Notes: generated from the letters alone by a model not told the origin. Counted from the stretch's first letter, positions 55,219-64,000 are shown. The stretch is 64,000 nucleotides of DNA from an uncultured Duncaniella sp. (GCA_910587165.1 CAJUKP010000006.1:62001-126000), one strand, 5' to 3'. Numbers and translations: made by a program.

Positions 55219-55965
55219 ATGAAATTACTCGAAGGAAAAGTTGCCCTCATCACCGGCGCCGCCCGTGGCATCGGCAAGAGCATTGCAATGAAATTCGCCT
55301 CTGAAGGCGCCGATATAGCATTCACCGACCTCAACCGCGACGAGAATATGGAAGCCACCGAGAAAGAGCTCGAGGCACTCGGCGTCAAGGCCAAAGGCTA
55401 TGCGTCAAATGCCGCTGATTTCGCCCAGACCGAAGAGGTTGTGGGCAAGATCAAGGAAGACTTCGGCCATATCGACATCCTGGTCAACAACGCAGGAATC
55501 ACCAAGGATGGCCTGATGATGAGAATGAGCGAGGCACAGTGGGATGCAGTGATCGCTGTCAACCTCAAGAGCGCCTTCAACTTCATCCACGCCGTGCTCC
55601 CCATCATGATGCGTCAGCGCAGCGGCTCGATCATCAATATGGCCTCCGTCGTTGGTGTTCACGGCAATGCCGGACAATCCAACTACGCCGCATCAAAGGC
55701 CGGCCTCATCGCCCTCGCCAAGTCAATCGCACAGGAAGTCGGCTCACGCGGCATCCGTGCCAATGCCATCGCTCCCGGTTTCATCGAGACTGCCATGACT
55801 GCCGCCCTTCCCGACGACGTGCGCAAGGAGTGGGCCCTCAAGATACCCCTGCGTCGTGCAGGACAGGTGGAGGATATCGCCAACGTGGCCACATTCCTCG
55901 CATCCGATATGTCATCATACGTCAGCGGCCAGGTGATCCAGGTCGACGGCGGTATGAATATGTAA
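55219..55965 (+). CDS. fabG: 3-oxoacyl-ACP reductase FabG
   Basis: A short-chain dehydrogenase of 248 residues, the usual FabG length. It reduces beta-ketoacyl-ACP with NADPH in fatty-acid elongation. The cofactor motif GAARGIGKS (residues 12-20), NNAG, the catalytic Ser in INMASVVG, YAASK (Tyr-x3-Lys) and the C-terminal VDGGMNM are visible. It is not beside other fab genes, so an unrelated SDR role is possible. A 15-bp perfect hairpin follows the stop. Confidence 0.85.
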   Translation: MKLLEGKVALITGAARGIGKSIAMKFASEGADIAFTDLNRDENMEATEKELEALGVKAKGYASNAADFAQTEEVVGKIKEDFGHIDILVNNAGITKDGLMMRMSEAQWDAVIAVNLKSAFNFIHAVLPIMMRQRSGSIINMASVVGVHGNAGQSNYAASKAGLIALAKSIAQEVGSRGIRANAIAPGFIETAMTAALPDDVRKEWALKIPLRRAGQVEDIANVATFLASDMSSYVSGQVIQVDGGMNM

Positions 55966-55982
55966 ATTCAACCCTCACATAA

Positions 55983-56025
55983 ATTGGCAACCGGCGGAAG
56001 CAGACGAAAACCGCCGGTTGCCAAT
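55983..56025. terminator. Perfect 15-bp hairpin without T-tract
   Basis: ATTGGCAACCGGCGG and CCGCCGGTTGCCAAT are separated by 13 nt. It follows fabG by 17 bp and ends 19 bp before the GTG of the next gene. The lack of a T-tract leaves open whether it terminates, stabilises mRNA or regulates translation. Confidence 0.55.
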
Positions 56026-56044
56026 ATCAATTCTGAACATCTAA

Positions 56045-56638
56045 GTGCTCACATACAACACCGGCAAACCACGCCTCATCCTCCCGGAATACGGGCGCAA
56101 CATACAGCAGATGGTTGACCATTGCCTCACCATCGAGGACCGTGACGAGCGCACACGCTGCGCCCACACCATTGTCGCCGCCATGCTCAAACTCTTTCCA
56201 AAGATCAAGGAACAGGAAAACTATCAGCAGAAACTCTGGGACCATCTCGCCATCATGAGTGGATTCAGGCTCGACATCGACGCCCCTGTGGAAATGATCA
56301 GCTCCGACCCCCACGACTCCAAGCCTGAACGCGTACCATACTCAGGCCACCATATCCGCTTCCGTCACTACGGCAAGGACATTGAGCTGATGATAGCCCG
56401 GATAATCGCGATGCCAGAAGGATCAGAGCGCGATGAGCTCACACTTCTTGTGGCCAACCACATGAAGAAACTCCTCCTGACGGTATCAAAAGACGGTGTG
56501 GAGGATGAGAAGATATTCCGCGATCTCGCCGACTATTCACATGGAGAGATACGTCTTGACCCACAGTCGACACATCTCCATGATTTCCAGATCATAGCGC
56601 CTGTGGCACAGGGTAAAAAGAAAAAGAAAAAACACTGA
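56045..56638 (+). CDS. DUF4290 family protein
   Basis: A 197-residue cytosolic protein conserved in Bacteroidota, with no known function. The family N-terminus is recognisable (LTYNTGKPRL, LPEYGRNIQQMVDHCLTIED), and the C-terminus is a poly-lysine tail (GKKKKKKH). The start is GTG at 56045: an in-frame stop lies immediately upstream, and the next ATG (56111) would remove the conserved N-terminus. rimM follows after 11 bp. Confidence 0.82.
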   Translation: MLTYNTGKPRLILPEYGRNIQQMVDHCLTIEDRDERTRCAHTIVAAMLKLFPKIKEQENYQQKLWDHLAIMSGFRLDIDAPVEMISSDPHDSKPERVPYSGHHIRFRHYGKDIELMIARIIAMPEGSERDELTLLVANHMKKLLLTVSKDGVEDEKIFRDLADYSHGEIRLDPQSTHLHDFQIIAPVAQGKKKKKKH

Positions 56639-56649
56639 GGGAACGGATC

Positions 56650-57183
56650 ATGATCAGAAAGGAAGAAATCTCCGAAGCAGGACGGTTCAACAAACCTCAT
56701 GGAATCAAAGGTGAGATCTCAGCCACGCTCGATGTGGATGCCGATCTCAGCGAGGTCAAATGCATCATTGTGGATATCGAGGGGATATTCGTGCCGTTTT
56801 TCGCCACATCGGTCCGGCCAAAGACAGCCGACACCGATCTCGTGACACTCGAAGGCGTGGATTCGGAGGAAAAAGCGAGACAATTCGCCGGACGCCCCTT
56901 CTATCTGCTGAAGACCGACATACCGGAGGATGATGTGGATTTCTCCGACGGATTCTATGCTTCAGATCTTATCGGGTTCACAATTACAGACAGTGTGTCG
57001 GGAACCATCGGCACCATCAGTGATGTCAACGACCGCACCGACAACGTGCTGTTCATTGTCACATCCCCCTCCGGACGCGAGATTCTTCTGCCTGTGGCTG
57101 ACGAGTTCATCGACAGTGTAGATCCCGACTCAAGAACAGTGGAGACCTCATATCCCTCAGAAATACTCGAACTCAACAAATAG
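56650..57183 (+). CDS. rimM: 16S rRNA processing protein RimM
   Basis: RimM assists maturation of the 30S head and binds S19. The 177-residue protein has an N-terminal barrel (EAGRFNKPHGIKGEI, about 8-22) and a C-terminal PRC-barrel with DLIGFTITD and DNVLFIVTSPSGREILLPV. It is not next to rpsP or trmD here but between DUF4290 and a small acidic protein gene. Confidence 0.92.
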   Translation: MIRKEEISEAGRFNKPHGIKGEISATLDVDADLSEVKCIIVDIEGIFVPFFATSVRPKTADTDLVTLEGVDSEEKARQFAGRPFYLLKTDIPEDDVDFSDGFYASDLIGFTITDSVSGTIGTISDVNDRTDNVLFIVTSPSGREILLPVADEFIDSVDPDSRTVETSYPSEILELNK

Positions 57184-57191
57184 GCATTGAA

Positions 57192-57506
57192 ATGGCAGAA
57201 TATGACGAGAAAGCGGCTGTGAAAGCCATGCGCACAGCCATAAGCGAGGAATCATCGGCAATGTATCCCGACGATGAGCTGCTCAACATAATAGACATCA
57301 TCTGGGATTGGTATGACGACAACGGACTGCTCGACATTGACTCCGAGGCCGACGACGAGGACACCAATGTCGGAGAACTTACAACCCATGTGCGCCGGAT
57401 GCTTGCCAAGGACAAGCAGTCGCCTGTCCGCCCCCAGGATGTCGAACCCCTCGTGGCCGCCGAACTGGCCTACGAGCAGAGCCTTGACACTTTAAACGAT
57501 CTCTGA
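57192..57506 (+). CDS. Small acidic conserved protein
   Basis: A 104-residue very acidic cytosolic protein that I cannot assign. It begins MAEYDEKAAVKAMRTAISEE and contains IIDIIWDWYDDNGLLDID and an acidic cluster (SEADDEDTN). It lies 8 bp after rimM and 2 bp before the next gene, so it is probably part of the same operon. Confidence 0.7.
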   Translation: MAEYDEKAAVKAMRTAISEESSAMYPDDELLNIIDIIWDWYDDNGLLDIDSEADDEDTNVGELTTHVRRMLAKDKQSPVRPQDVEPLVAAELAYEQSLDTLNDL

Positions 57507-57508
57507 AT

Positions 57509-58144
57509 ATGACCCGAATCCTTCTCTCCATCGCATTCATGCTTGCTGTCATCATAGGCAGCAGCGCGAAAGGGAAATACACCGACCCCTACAAGGGATA
57601 TGAGGAATCCGCCTTCATGGATATGGACCTTGACCAGAATATCCTCACCCCGGCAGTAGGCGACAACGAACACGCTGCAATCCGCAGATACATGACCCGG
57701 CTTGGCGACAATCTCGCCAAGAAAGGGTATATCGTCGATTTAAGCCGTGAGGATGAGGTTGTGGTAGTCACCGTCCCCACCGACGACCTCTTTCTCCCCA
57801 ACGACACACTCCTCATGCCCTCCGGGCTATCGAGACTGACCCCGATCGTGAGTCTTCTCAAAGATCCCGAGATGTTCAAGCTTGTATATACGGTCAATAC
57901 CGACAATACAGGATCAAGACAGTACAATCTCTGGCTCTCACACGAACGGAACAACTCGATCTACGATTGGCTGCTCAAGCAAGTGAGCGAGGATCTCATA
58001 GTGATACCCTTCGAGATGGGCGATCAGGAGCCGGTGGAGAAAAACGATTCACGGGCCGGACGCGCAGCCAACCGCAGGGTGGAATTCTATCTCATTCCCG
58101 GACCTAAAATGATCACACAGGCCCATAAAGGCCTTCTGAAATAA
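57509..58144 (+). CDS. Exported OmpA-like domain protein
   Basis: A 211-residue protein with a signal peptide (TRILLSIAFMLAVIIGSSAKG). The C-terminal half resembles an OmpA/peptidoglycan-binding fold (LVYTVNTDNTGSRQYNLWLS, ending NRRVEFYLIPG), though some key residues of the classic TDxxG...LSxxRA...NRRVE motif are altered. It probably sits in the periplasm bound to peptidoglycan. It is close-coupled to the small acidic protein gene. Confidence 0.7.
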   Translation: MTRILLSIAFMLAVIIGSSAKGKYTDPYKGYEESAFMDMDLDQNILTPAVGDNEHAAIRRYMTRLGDNLAKKGYIVDLSREDEVVVVTVPTDDLFLPNDTLLMPSGLSRLTPIVSLLKDPEMFKLVYTVNTDNTGSRQYNLWLSHERNNSIYDWLLKQVSEDLIVIPFEMGDQEPVEKNDSRAGRAANRRVEFYLIPGPKMITQAHKGLLK

Positions 58145-58184
58145 AACACTGTCACAGAAAACAAAAAAACTTCATACGTAAGCA

Positions 58185-59666
58185 ATGGCTAAAGAACTGA
58201 AAGACCTCACTAAACGCAGCGAGAATTACTCGCAGTGGTACAATGACCTTGTTGTTAAAGCTGATCTCGCCGAACAGTCGGCAGTACGCGGTTGCATGGT
58301 GATAAAGCCCTACGGCTATGCCATCTGGGAGAAGATGCAGCACGAACTGGACCGTATGTTCAAGGAAACAGGCCACCAGAATGCCTATTTCCCCCTGCTG
58401 ATACCCAAGTCGTTCCTCTCACGCGAAGCCGACCATGTCGAGGGATTCGCCAAGGAATGTGCGGTCGTGACACACTACCGACTCAAAAATGCAGAGGACG
58501 GAAGCGGTGTGGTGGTCGATCCCGCAGCCAGACTTGAAGAGGAACTCATAATACGTCCCACATCGGAAACTATCATCTGGAACACATACCGCAACTGGAT
58601 ACATTCCTACCGCGATCTGCCCATACTCATCAACCAGTGGGCCAACGTGATGCGTTGGGAAATGAGAACAAGAATGTTCCTCCGCACCGCCGAATTCCTC
58701 TGGCAGGAAGGACACACCGCCCATGCCACCGAACAGGAAGCATGGGAAGAGGCCCGCAAGATGCTTGACGTATACGCCGACTTCGCCGAGAACTTCATGG
58801 CCGTTCCGGTCATAAAAGGTGTGAAGAGCGCCAACGAACGTTTCGCCGGTGCCATCGAGACCCTCTGTATCGAAGCCATGATGCAGGATGGCAAAGCCCT
58901 CCAGGCCGGAACATCCCACTTCCTCGGACAGAACTTCGCCAAGGCATTTGATGTGACATACGTCAACAAAGACAACAAGCCCGAATACGTCTGGGCTACA
59001 TCATGGGGCGTTTCCACCCGACTGATGGGCGCACTCATCATGACCCACTCAGACGACAACGGTCTCGTTCTCCCTCCCCATCTCGCTCCCATACAGGTTG
59101 TGATTGTCCCCATCTACAAGAACGATGCACAGAAGGAAGAGATCGCTGCCGCTGTCAATCCCATCGTCGACGAGCTCCGTCGCCTGGGTGTGAGCGTCAA
59201 GTTTGACGATGCCGACAACAAGCGCCCCGGATTCAAATTTGCCGATTATGAGCTCAAGGGCGTACCCGTGCGTCTTGCCATAGGTGCAAGGGATATTGAA
59301 AACGGCACTGTAGAGGTGATGCGCCGTGATACTCTTGAGAAGCACGTGGCACCCCTCGAAGGCATCGCGGAGTATTGCAAGAATCTTCTCGAGGAAATCC
59401 AGGCCAATATCTATCAGAAAGCCCTCGCCCACCGTGCCGGTCTGACACGTGAGGTAGACACCTACGACGAATTCAAGAAAGAGATCGAGAAGGGCGGATT
59501 CATCCTCGCACATTGGGACGGAACCCCCGAGACCGAAGAGAAGATCAAAGAAGAGACAAAAGCCACTATACGCTGCATCCCGTTCGACGGAGACAAGACC
59601 CCCGGTGTCTGCATGGTGACAGGCAAGCCCTCGGCCCAGCGTGTAATCTTTGCAAGAAACTATTGA
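58185..59666 (+). CDS. proS: Prolyl-tRNA synthetase (eukaryote/archaeal-like type)
   Basis: A class II synthetase of 493 residues that charges tRNA-Pro. It is the shorter type without the editing insertion: motif 2 ([20 protein letters not shown]), motif 3 ([20 protein letters not shown]) and an anticodon-binding domain. A zinc-like C-terminal domain ends in RVIFARNY, with the terminal Tyr typical of this type. This form is common in Bacteroidota. Confidence 0.95.
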   Translation: MAKELKDLTKRSENYSQWYNDLVVKADLAEQSAVRGCMVIKPYGYAIWEKMQHELDRMFKETGHQNAYFPLLIPKSFLSREADHVEGFAKECAVVTHYRLKNAEDGSGVVVDPAARLEEELIIRPTSETIIWNTYRNWIHSYRDLPILINQWANVMRWEMRTRMFLRTAEFLWQEGHTAHATEQEAWEEARKMLDVYADFAENFMAVPVIKGVKSANERFAGAIETLCIEAMMQDGKALQAGTSHFLGQNFAKAFDVTYVNKDNKPEYVWATSWGVSTRLMGALIMTHSDDNGLVLPPHLAPIQVVIVPIYKNDAQKEEIAAAVNPIVDELRRLGVSVKFDDADNKRPGFKFADYELKGVPVRLAIGARDIENGTVEVMRRDTLEKHVAPLEGIAEYCKNLLEEIQANIYQKALAHRAGLTREVDTYDEFKKEIEKGGFILAHWDGTPETEEKIKEETKATIRCIPFDGDKTPGVCMVTGKPSAQRVIFARNY

Positions 59667-59668
59667 TC

Positions 59669-59944
59669 ATGGATGCCAAGACCTTCAACTCCCGTCTCTC
59701 CAAGACCCTTGGTTGCGAGCCGGCTGAAGCCGCTAAGCTCATCGAGGGACTTGGGAGTGTCTTTGCCAGGGAGGCCGCCGATCTCAATTCGGTGGCTATC
59801 CCCGGATTCGGCACATTCGTCACCACGAAGACCGACGAAGAAATCGTCACTGACGAGGCCACAGGAGAGCGCACTCTCACCCCTCCGGCGATCACCTTAG
59901 GCTTTCAGACAAGTGTTGTCCTACGTAAAAAACTCGCAAAATGA
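59669..59944 (+). CDS. HU/IHF-family DNA-binding protein
   Basis: A 91-residue HU-like protein: helical dimerisation half ([20 protein letters not shown]), then a beta arm with [17 protein letters not shown]. The arm resembles the diverged HU family of Bacteroidota (IPGFGTF). It starts 2 bp after proS and overlaps the next HU-fusion gene by 4 bp (ATGA). It may pair with the HU domain of that protein. Confidence 0.82.
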   Translation: MDAKTFNSRLSKTLGCEPAEAAKLIEGLGSVFAREAADLNSVAIPGFGTFVTTKTDEEIVTDEATGERTLTPPAITLGFQTSVVLRKKLAK

Positions 59945-61281
59945 ACCGCAAGATACCTATTCACGAACTGGCAGAACAGGTGGCTGAAGCCTGCTCGATA
60001 AGCAAGGAGGCAGCCGAGGCATTCATCCGCAGTTTCTTTGATCTTGTGGCTGAATGTGTCACATCCGGCGAAGTGGTCAAGGTGAAAGGGATAGGCGTTT
60101 TCGCCGCTTCGGGCAAAGCCGACAATCCTGTTGAATTTACCCCCGACAAATCCCTGGCCGATACCATAAACGCACCCTTTGCCCTATTCGAGCCCGAGCC
60201 GCTCACAGCATCCGTGACTCCGGAAGCGCTGGAAGAGGCCGGCCGTATTGCCGAAGAAGAGGTCAACGTCAGTATCCCGGAACAGGACGCACAGCCTGAA
60301 GAAATTGCTGAGATTGAGACTGAGACTGAGCCGGACACCGGGCAGGAAACAGAGTCTGTTGAAAGCACCGCACCTGTGACCACACCTGTTACGGCGCCAT
60401 CAGCTCAGGTTGAGACTGAGGCGGAGGAAGAGGTGGAGGATAAACCGGCCGTGAGTGTGGCAGAGCCTGTCGCAGAAGTCGAAATCCCGCGACAGACCGA
60501 ACCGGAACCTGAGCCAGAACCTGAGCCGGAACCCGAACCTGCACCAGAACCAACACCCGAGCCAACACCCGAGCCCGAACCAATTGCGGAGCCAAAACCG
60601 GAGCCAAAACCGGAGCCGAAACCTGTTGCAGCAACACCCGTTGTGAAACCTACGCCACAGGTGCTCACCCCTCCGGTGTTCATCGAGGAAGATCCCGAGG
60701 AACCCGTAGAAACCGGTGAGCGGGAATCAGGAGGCCTTGGTTTCGGATGGGGCTTCCTATTCGGAATGCTTGCCGGACTTGCACTCGGTGCCTGTGGAGT
60801 ATATTTCGCCATTAACTACCTTTTCCCCATGCCTACCCGTGGCGGAGAAGAACAGATCGAGACCATCGAAGCCATCGAGGTTCAAGCCGACTCTATCGCC
60901 GCGGCTATCGTGCCTGTGGCCGACAGTGTAGTCATGGCTGATACGGTGGCAACCCCGAAGGCCGTGGCTGAAAATAAGGCTCCCGCACCCGCCGGTCAGC
61001 CGGCCGTCCAGACCGCTCCAAAGCCTGAAGTGGTGAAAGACAAGATCAAAGCCGGATATCTCATCCACGAAATGGCGAAAAAGCATTATGGCAGCAAAGC
61101 TTTCTGGGTTTACATCTACGAGGAGAACAAATCAAAGATCGGAAATCCCAACAAACTTCAGGCCGGACTCGAACTCGTGATCCCGCCTGCTGAAAAATAT
61201 GGGATCAATGCATCTGATCCTTCGAGTGTGAAGACAGCCAACGAAAAGGCCGCCAGAATCCTGGCCAAGTATCCCCGCTGA
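59941..61281 (+). CDS. HU domain-transmembrane-LysM fusion protein
   Basis: A 446-residue protein of unusual architecture. Residues 1-95 are an HU-like fold ([33 protein letters not shown]). Residues 100-255 are an acidic, proline-rich linker with Glu-Pro repeats (about 187-229). One transmembrane helix follows (about 264-290), and the C-terminal domain (about 367-425) resembles LysM ([37 protein letters not shown]). The expected topology is HU inside and LysM in the periplasm, so it could tether DNA or an HU partner to the cell wall. A hairpin terminator follows. Confidence 0.78.
   Translation: MNRKIPIHELAEQVAEACSISKEAAEAFIRSFFDLVAECVTSGEVVKVKGIGVFAASGKADNPVEFTPDKSLADTINAPFALFEPEPLTASVTPEALEEAGRIAEEEVNVSIPEQDAQPEEIAEIETETEPDTGQETESVESTAPVTTPVTAPSAQVETEAEEEVEDKPAVSVAEPVAEVEIPRQTEPEPEPEPEPEPEPAPEPTPEPTPEPEPIAEPKPEPKPEPKPVAATPVVKPTPQVLTPPVFIEEDPEEPVETGERESGGLGFGWGFLFGMLAGLALGACGVYFAINYLFPMPTRGGEEQIETIEAIEVQADSIAAAIVPVADSVVMADTVATPKAVAENKAPAPAGQPAVQTAPKPEVVKDKIKAGYLIHEMAKKHYGSKAFWVYIYEENKSKIGNPNKLQAGLELVIPPAEKYGINASDPSSVKTANEKAARILAKYPR
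60501..60627 (+). repeat. In-frame Glu-Pro repeat tract
   Basis: Imperfect tandem GARCCN-type codon pairs encode (EP)n, (PT)n and (KP)n. The repeat unit is 6 bp and may vary in copy number between strains. Confidence 0.7.
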
Positions 61282-61315
61282 CCGTCACTGAACACCGGAA
61301 TATGCGTAACAAATA

Positions 61316-61362
61316 CCACCGGGGGTGAGAGTCTCTTATACAAGGCTCTCACTCCCGGTGGC
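61316..61362 (+). terminator. Hairpin terminator after the HU-LysM gene
   Basis: CCACCGGGGGTGAGAG pairs with CTCTCACTCCCGGTGG, followed by CTTTGTGTGG; the stem is strong but the T-tract is weak. Confidence 0.7.
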
Positions 61363-61460
61363 TTTGTGTGGTTAAAAAACTATGGCTGAATATAATCAGT
61401 CATGGGCCGACCAAAAACAACATAGGATGTTCGGTTGTTTCATTTTTAACATTTGGTTAA

Positions 61461-61483
61461 TTTAACGCGATGTATGCGTTAAA
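61461..61483. repeat. Inverted repeat upstream of the Bat operon
   Basis: TTTAACGC and GCGTTAAA (8-bp perfect arms) flank GATGTAT. The centre is about 80 bp upstream of the -7 box. It is a candidate operator. Confidence 0.45.
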
Positions 61484-61551
61484 ATTAATGAACACAACAA
61501 AAATAAAGGGAATTTTAACACACTTTTATCCCCCTTTAGATGTTGTTATTG

Positions 61552-61559
61552 TAATTTTG
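61552..61559 (+). promoter_or_regulatory. -7 box of the Bat operon
   Basis: TAATTTTG, 48 nt before the ATG at 61608. It excludes the longer in-frame start at 61470. Confidence 0.6.
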
Positions 61560-61607
61560 TATTCCGTTTCAAAGCATACATTAACACATACACACATACC
61601 TCCAACT

Positions 61608-62603
61608 ATGAGCGAATCGGTAAACATCAGAGAGCTCAACGACCTCGTAGCAGGCAAGAGCGACTTTATAAACCTCGTAACCAAAGGGATGGATCAGCGC
61701 ATCGTGGGTCAGAAACACCTCGTTGATTCGCTGCTCATCGCTCTTCTCAGCAACGGTCACGTGCTTCTCGAAGGTGTCCCCGGTCTGGCCAAGACCCTTG
61801 CCATCAAAACTCTCGCGCAGATCATCGACGCCAAATACAGCCGAATACAGTTCACCCCCGACCTTCTTCCGGCCGACGTCACCGGTACAATGATCTATTC
61901 GATCCAGAAAGAACAGTTCCAGATCAAGAAAGGTCCCATCTTCGCCAACTTCGTGCTGGCCGATGAGATCAACCGAGCTCCGGCGAAAGTGCAGAGTGCA
62001 TTGCTCGAAGCCATGCAGGAGCGCCAGGTGACAATTGGCGACGAGACATTCCGTCTTGACGAACCGTTCCTTGTGATGGCCACACAGAACCCAATCGAGC
62101 AGGAAGGTACATATCCTCTTCCTGAAGCACAGGTCGACCGTTTTCTTCTCAAGGTCGTGATAGGCTATCCTTCCAAAGACGAGGAAAAGATCATCATCCG
62201 CCAGAATATCTCGGGCGATCGTCCTGACATACGCCCCTTGCTCCGTCCCGAAGAGGTGACCGAAGTGCAGAAGATTGTGGAGAAGATCTATCTTGACGAG
62301 AAGATAGAGCGCTACATTGTCGATATCGTGTTTGCCACCCGTACTCCGGCCGATTTCGGACTCAAGGAACTCGCAAGCATGATAAGCTTCGGAGCTTCCC
62401 CCCGTGCCTCGATCGGACTTGCACGCGCCTCACGCGCTTACGCCTTCCTGCGTGGCCGCGGATACGTGATTCCCGAAGACGTGAGAGCTGTATGCCACGA
62501 TGTGCTCCGTCATCGTATCGGGCTCACCTACGAGGCCGAGGCAAACAATATCACCACCGACCAGATCATCTCCGAGATTCTCGACAAGGTTGAGGTGCCC
62601 TGA
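61608..62603 (+). CDS. MoxR-type AAA+ ATPase of the Bat operon
   Basis: A 331-residue cytosolic AAA+ chaperone that is thought to help insert metals or assemble complexes with VWA-domain proteins. Walker A is seen in GVPGLAKTLAIK (about 60), Walker B in LADEINRAPAKVQSALLEAM, sensor 1 in MATQNPIEQEGTYPLPEAQVDRF (as ATQNPIEQEG and LPEAQVDRF), and the C-terminal lid with RASIGLARA. It is the first gene of the moxR-DUF58-bat arrangement linked to aerotolerance in Bacteroides. Confidence 0.92.
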   Translation: MSESVNIRELNDLVAGKSDFINLVTKGMDQRIVGQKHLVDSLLIALLSNGHVLLEGVPGLAKTLAIKTLAQIIDAKYSRIQFTPDLLPADVTGTMIYSIQKEQFQIKKGPIFANFVLADEINRAPAKVQSALLEAMQERQVTIGDETFRLDEPFLVMATQNPIEQEGTYPLPEAQVDRFLLKVVIGYPSKDEEKIIIRQNISGDRPDIRPLLRPEEVTEVQKIVEKIYLDEKIERYIVDIVFATRTPADFGLKELASMISFGASPRASIGLARASRAYAFLRGRGYVIPEDVRAVCHDVLRHRIGLTYEAEANNITTDQIISEILDKVEVP

Positions 62604-62627
62604 TAATCATAAGCTCAACAAGCTGTT

Positions 62628-63503
62628 ATGGAAGCAAACGAACTCCTCCGGAAGGTACGTAAGATTGACATCAAGACCCGTGGTCTCTCCCAGAATATTT
62701 TCGCCGGAGAATACCACACGGCCTTCAAGGGTCGTGGCATGACCTTTGCCGAAGTCAGGGAGTACCAGTATGGCGATGATGTGCGCGATATCGACTGGAA
62801 CGTCACCGCGCGTCACAACCGTCCATATATCAAGGTATACGAAGAGGAACGTGAGCTCACGGTCATGCTCCTCATCGACGTGTCGCGTAGCCGTCTTTTC
62901 GGTGCTGTGGGTGAGGAAAAGCGGGAAATGATAGCTGAGATAGCTGCCACACTGGCCTACTCGGCCATCACAAACAATGATAAGATCGGTGTGATATTCT
63001 TTTCCGACAAGATAGAGAAATTCATCCCTCCAAAGAAAGGAAAGAAACATATCCTTCTCATCATCCGTGAACTCCTCGACTTCACACCTGAAAGCCCCGG
63101 AACAGATATCGGTGTGGCATTGCGTTACTTCACCGACGCACTTAAGAAACGCTGCACGACTTTCGTCATCTCCGACTTCATAGATTCCCACGACTACTAC
63201 AAGCAGCTCTCACTGGCCACCAATAAACATGACATCATTGCCATCCAGGTCTATGACAAGCGCGACACATCACTCCCTGACATCGGACTGATGCGTGTGG
63301 AGGATCTTGAGACCGGGACAACACGATGGATTGACACCTCCTCAAAAAAGACACGTCAGATATATGGGAAATGGTGGTATGAGCGGCAGCAGCAGCTCAT
63401 GGACTCACTCAGGCGTCTGCGTGTCGACCATGCGTCCATCGCTACTGACGAAGACTTCTCCCGTGCTCTCATGACTCTGTTCCAGGGACGCGGAACCCGA
63501 TGA
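62628..63503 (+). CDS. DUF58 domain protein
   Basis: A 291-residue protein of the DUF58 family, which has a von Willebrand A-like fold. The hallmark is GRGMTFAEVREYQYGDDVRDIDW (short parts: VREYQYGDDVRDIDWN) followed by the MIDAS-like LLIDVSRSRLFG and SDFIDSHDYY. No transmembrane segment is seen. It works with the MoxR ATPase 24 bp upstream; in Bacteroides the next genes are an exported protein and BatA. Confidence 0.9.
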   Translation: MEANELLRKVRKIDIKTRGLSQNIFAGEYHTAFKGRGMTFAEVREYQYGDDVRDIDWNVTARHNRPYIKVYEEERELTVMLLIDVSRSRLFGAVGEEKREMIAEIAATLAYSAITNNDKIGVIFFSDKIEKFIPPKKGKKHILLIIRELLDFTPESPGTDIGVALRYFTDALKKRCTTFVISDFIDSHDYYKQLSLATNKHDIIAIQVYDKRDTSLPDIGLMRVEDLETGTTRWIDTSSKKTRQIYGKWWYERQQQLMDSLRRLRVDHASIATDEDFSRALMTLFQGRGTR

Positions 63504-63530
63504 ATCATATCATCATAAATCAATGACTAA

Positions 63531-64000
63531 TGAATAGAATCCGACACATACTGATTCTTCTGGCTATACTTCCGGCTTTTCTGCCGGCCTCTGTTTCAGC
63601 GGCACCCGGAGTGTCGCTGAAAGTCAGCCTTGACTCCGCATACGTCCTGATGGGAAAAGCCACGCCGCTTCATGTGGAACTGGTGGACAACGAGGGATCG
63701 ACCGGGCAACTTATGATACCGGCCGACTCGGTCTGCGACAAAGTGGAGATTCTCAAGGTGCTCCCGGCCGACACATCGTCGATAGGGAGCGGACGCCGGG
63801 AAATAAGACAAGAGATTCTTCTGCAGTCTTTTGACTCCGGCACATATCGTCTCAACCCGATTCTTTATGTGCAGGGGACAGATACGATATCATCCAACCG
63901 TCCCGTGCTCAAAGTGATCCCCGCCATGGTGGATTCGCTCGAGACGATCCACGACTATGCCGATGTGGCTGACGTCGACCGGCGGTTCATTGACTATCTG
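63531..64000 (+). CDS. Exported Bat-operon protein, partial (BatD-like)
   Basis: The start of a gene cut by the right edge; 156 codons are visible. A signal peptide (NRIRHILILLAILPAFLP, cleaved after SVSA near residue 24) leads into an Ig-like/BatD-type beta domain (VSLKVSLDSAYVLMGKATPL). In Bacteroidota this position, after DUF58 and before batA, holds a conserved exported protein. The assignment rests on this context. Confidence 0.75.

Larger units (their letters stand above)
61282..61607. other. 326-bp spacer before the Bat operon
   Basis: It contains a terminator (61316-61362), an inverted repeat (61461-61483) and a -7 box (61552-61559). The rest is AT-rich with no visible gene. Confidence 0.7.

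Noticed and set aside
60501..60627. CRISPR-like or satellite repeat
   Set aside because: The repeats are 6-bp coding units (Glu-Pro pairs) in frame, without spacers.

Overview
The window is a chromosomal segment of an anaerobic Bacteroidota bacterium, most probably order Bacteroidales. A Muribaculaceae-like genome would fit the roughly 50% GC and the gene set, but the family is an inference. The order rests on three things. Many genes are preceded by the Bacteroidota -7 box TAnnTTTG instead of a sigma70 -10 box. Lineage proteins are present: SprA/Sov and PorV of type IX secretion, DUF2027-Smr, DUF4290, a Bat-type operon and a TonB-linked beta-barrel protein. The class III (oxygen-sensitive) ribonucleotide reductase points to anaerobic life. 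No rRNA, confident tRNA, insertion sequence, prophage or CRISPR array is visible.

Layout. Bases 1-9300: the C-terminus of sprA, then recR and panC back to back on divergent promoters, followed by panD, ffh, folD, htpG and a small outer-membrane barrel. 9300-20500: uvrA, a small orphan ORF, a DUF2027-Smr protein and a flavodoxin/ferredoxin protein, then a long minus-strand run (rlmD, porV, ispF, a NapH/NapG-like iron-sulfur fusion, thyA, folA). 20700-31100: mutS2, fumarase, an orphan histidine kinase, prmC, recX, comF, an Omp85-type barrel and a phosphoethanolamine transferase. 31000-33900: nrdG and nrdD on the minus strand.

33840-37731 is the most unusual part. A 574-bp AT-rich spacer holds a perfect inverted repeat, a promoter and two tiny overlapping leader ORFs. 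It is followed by two proteins of unknown function (one with glycine-zipper-like hydrophobic stretches), an 86-residue Ser/Thr/Lys-rich peptide, and an ATP-grasp enzyme with graspetide-synthetase hallmarks whose start overlaps the peptide stop. This looks like an undescribed RiPP (graspetide-like) operon.

37800-51000: DUF1846, a VanX/DdpX-like dipeptidase, a large TPR lipoprotein-sized periplasmic protein, lysC-lysA, an OPT transporter, a MATE exporter and a TonB-type barrel protein. 51000-64000: a structured small RNA of about 200 nt resembling 6S RNA, with its own promoter and terminator just upstream of an FKBP gene; then rnz, small proteins, a nitroreductase, a TetR regulator, a FabG-like reductase, DUF4290, rimM, an OmpA-like protein, proS, an HU protein, an HU-transmembrane-LysM fusion, and the beginning of a Bat operon (MoxR, DUF58, a partial exported protein).

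Several start codons lie only 4-8 nt after a TAnnTTTG box (mutS2, rnz, uvrA, DUF1846, dipeptidase, TPR, iron-sulfur protein). This implies leaderless or nearly leaderless mRNAs, and I used it to choose starts.
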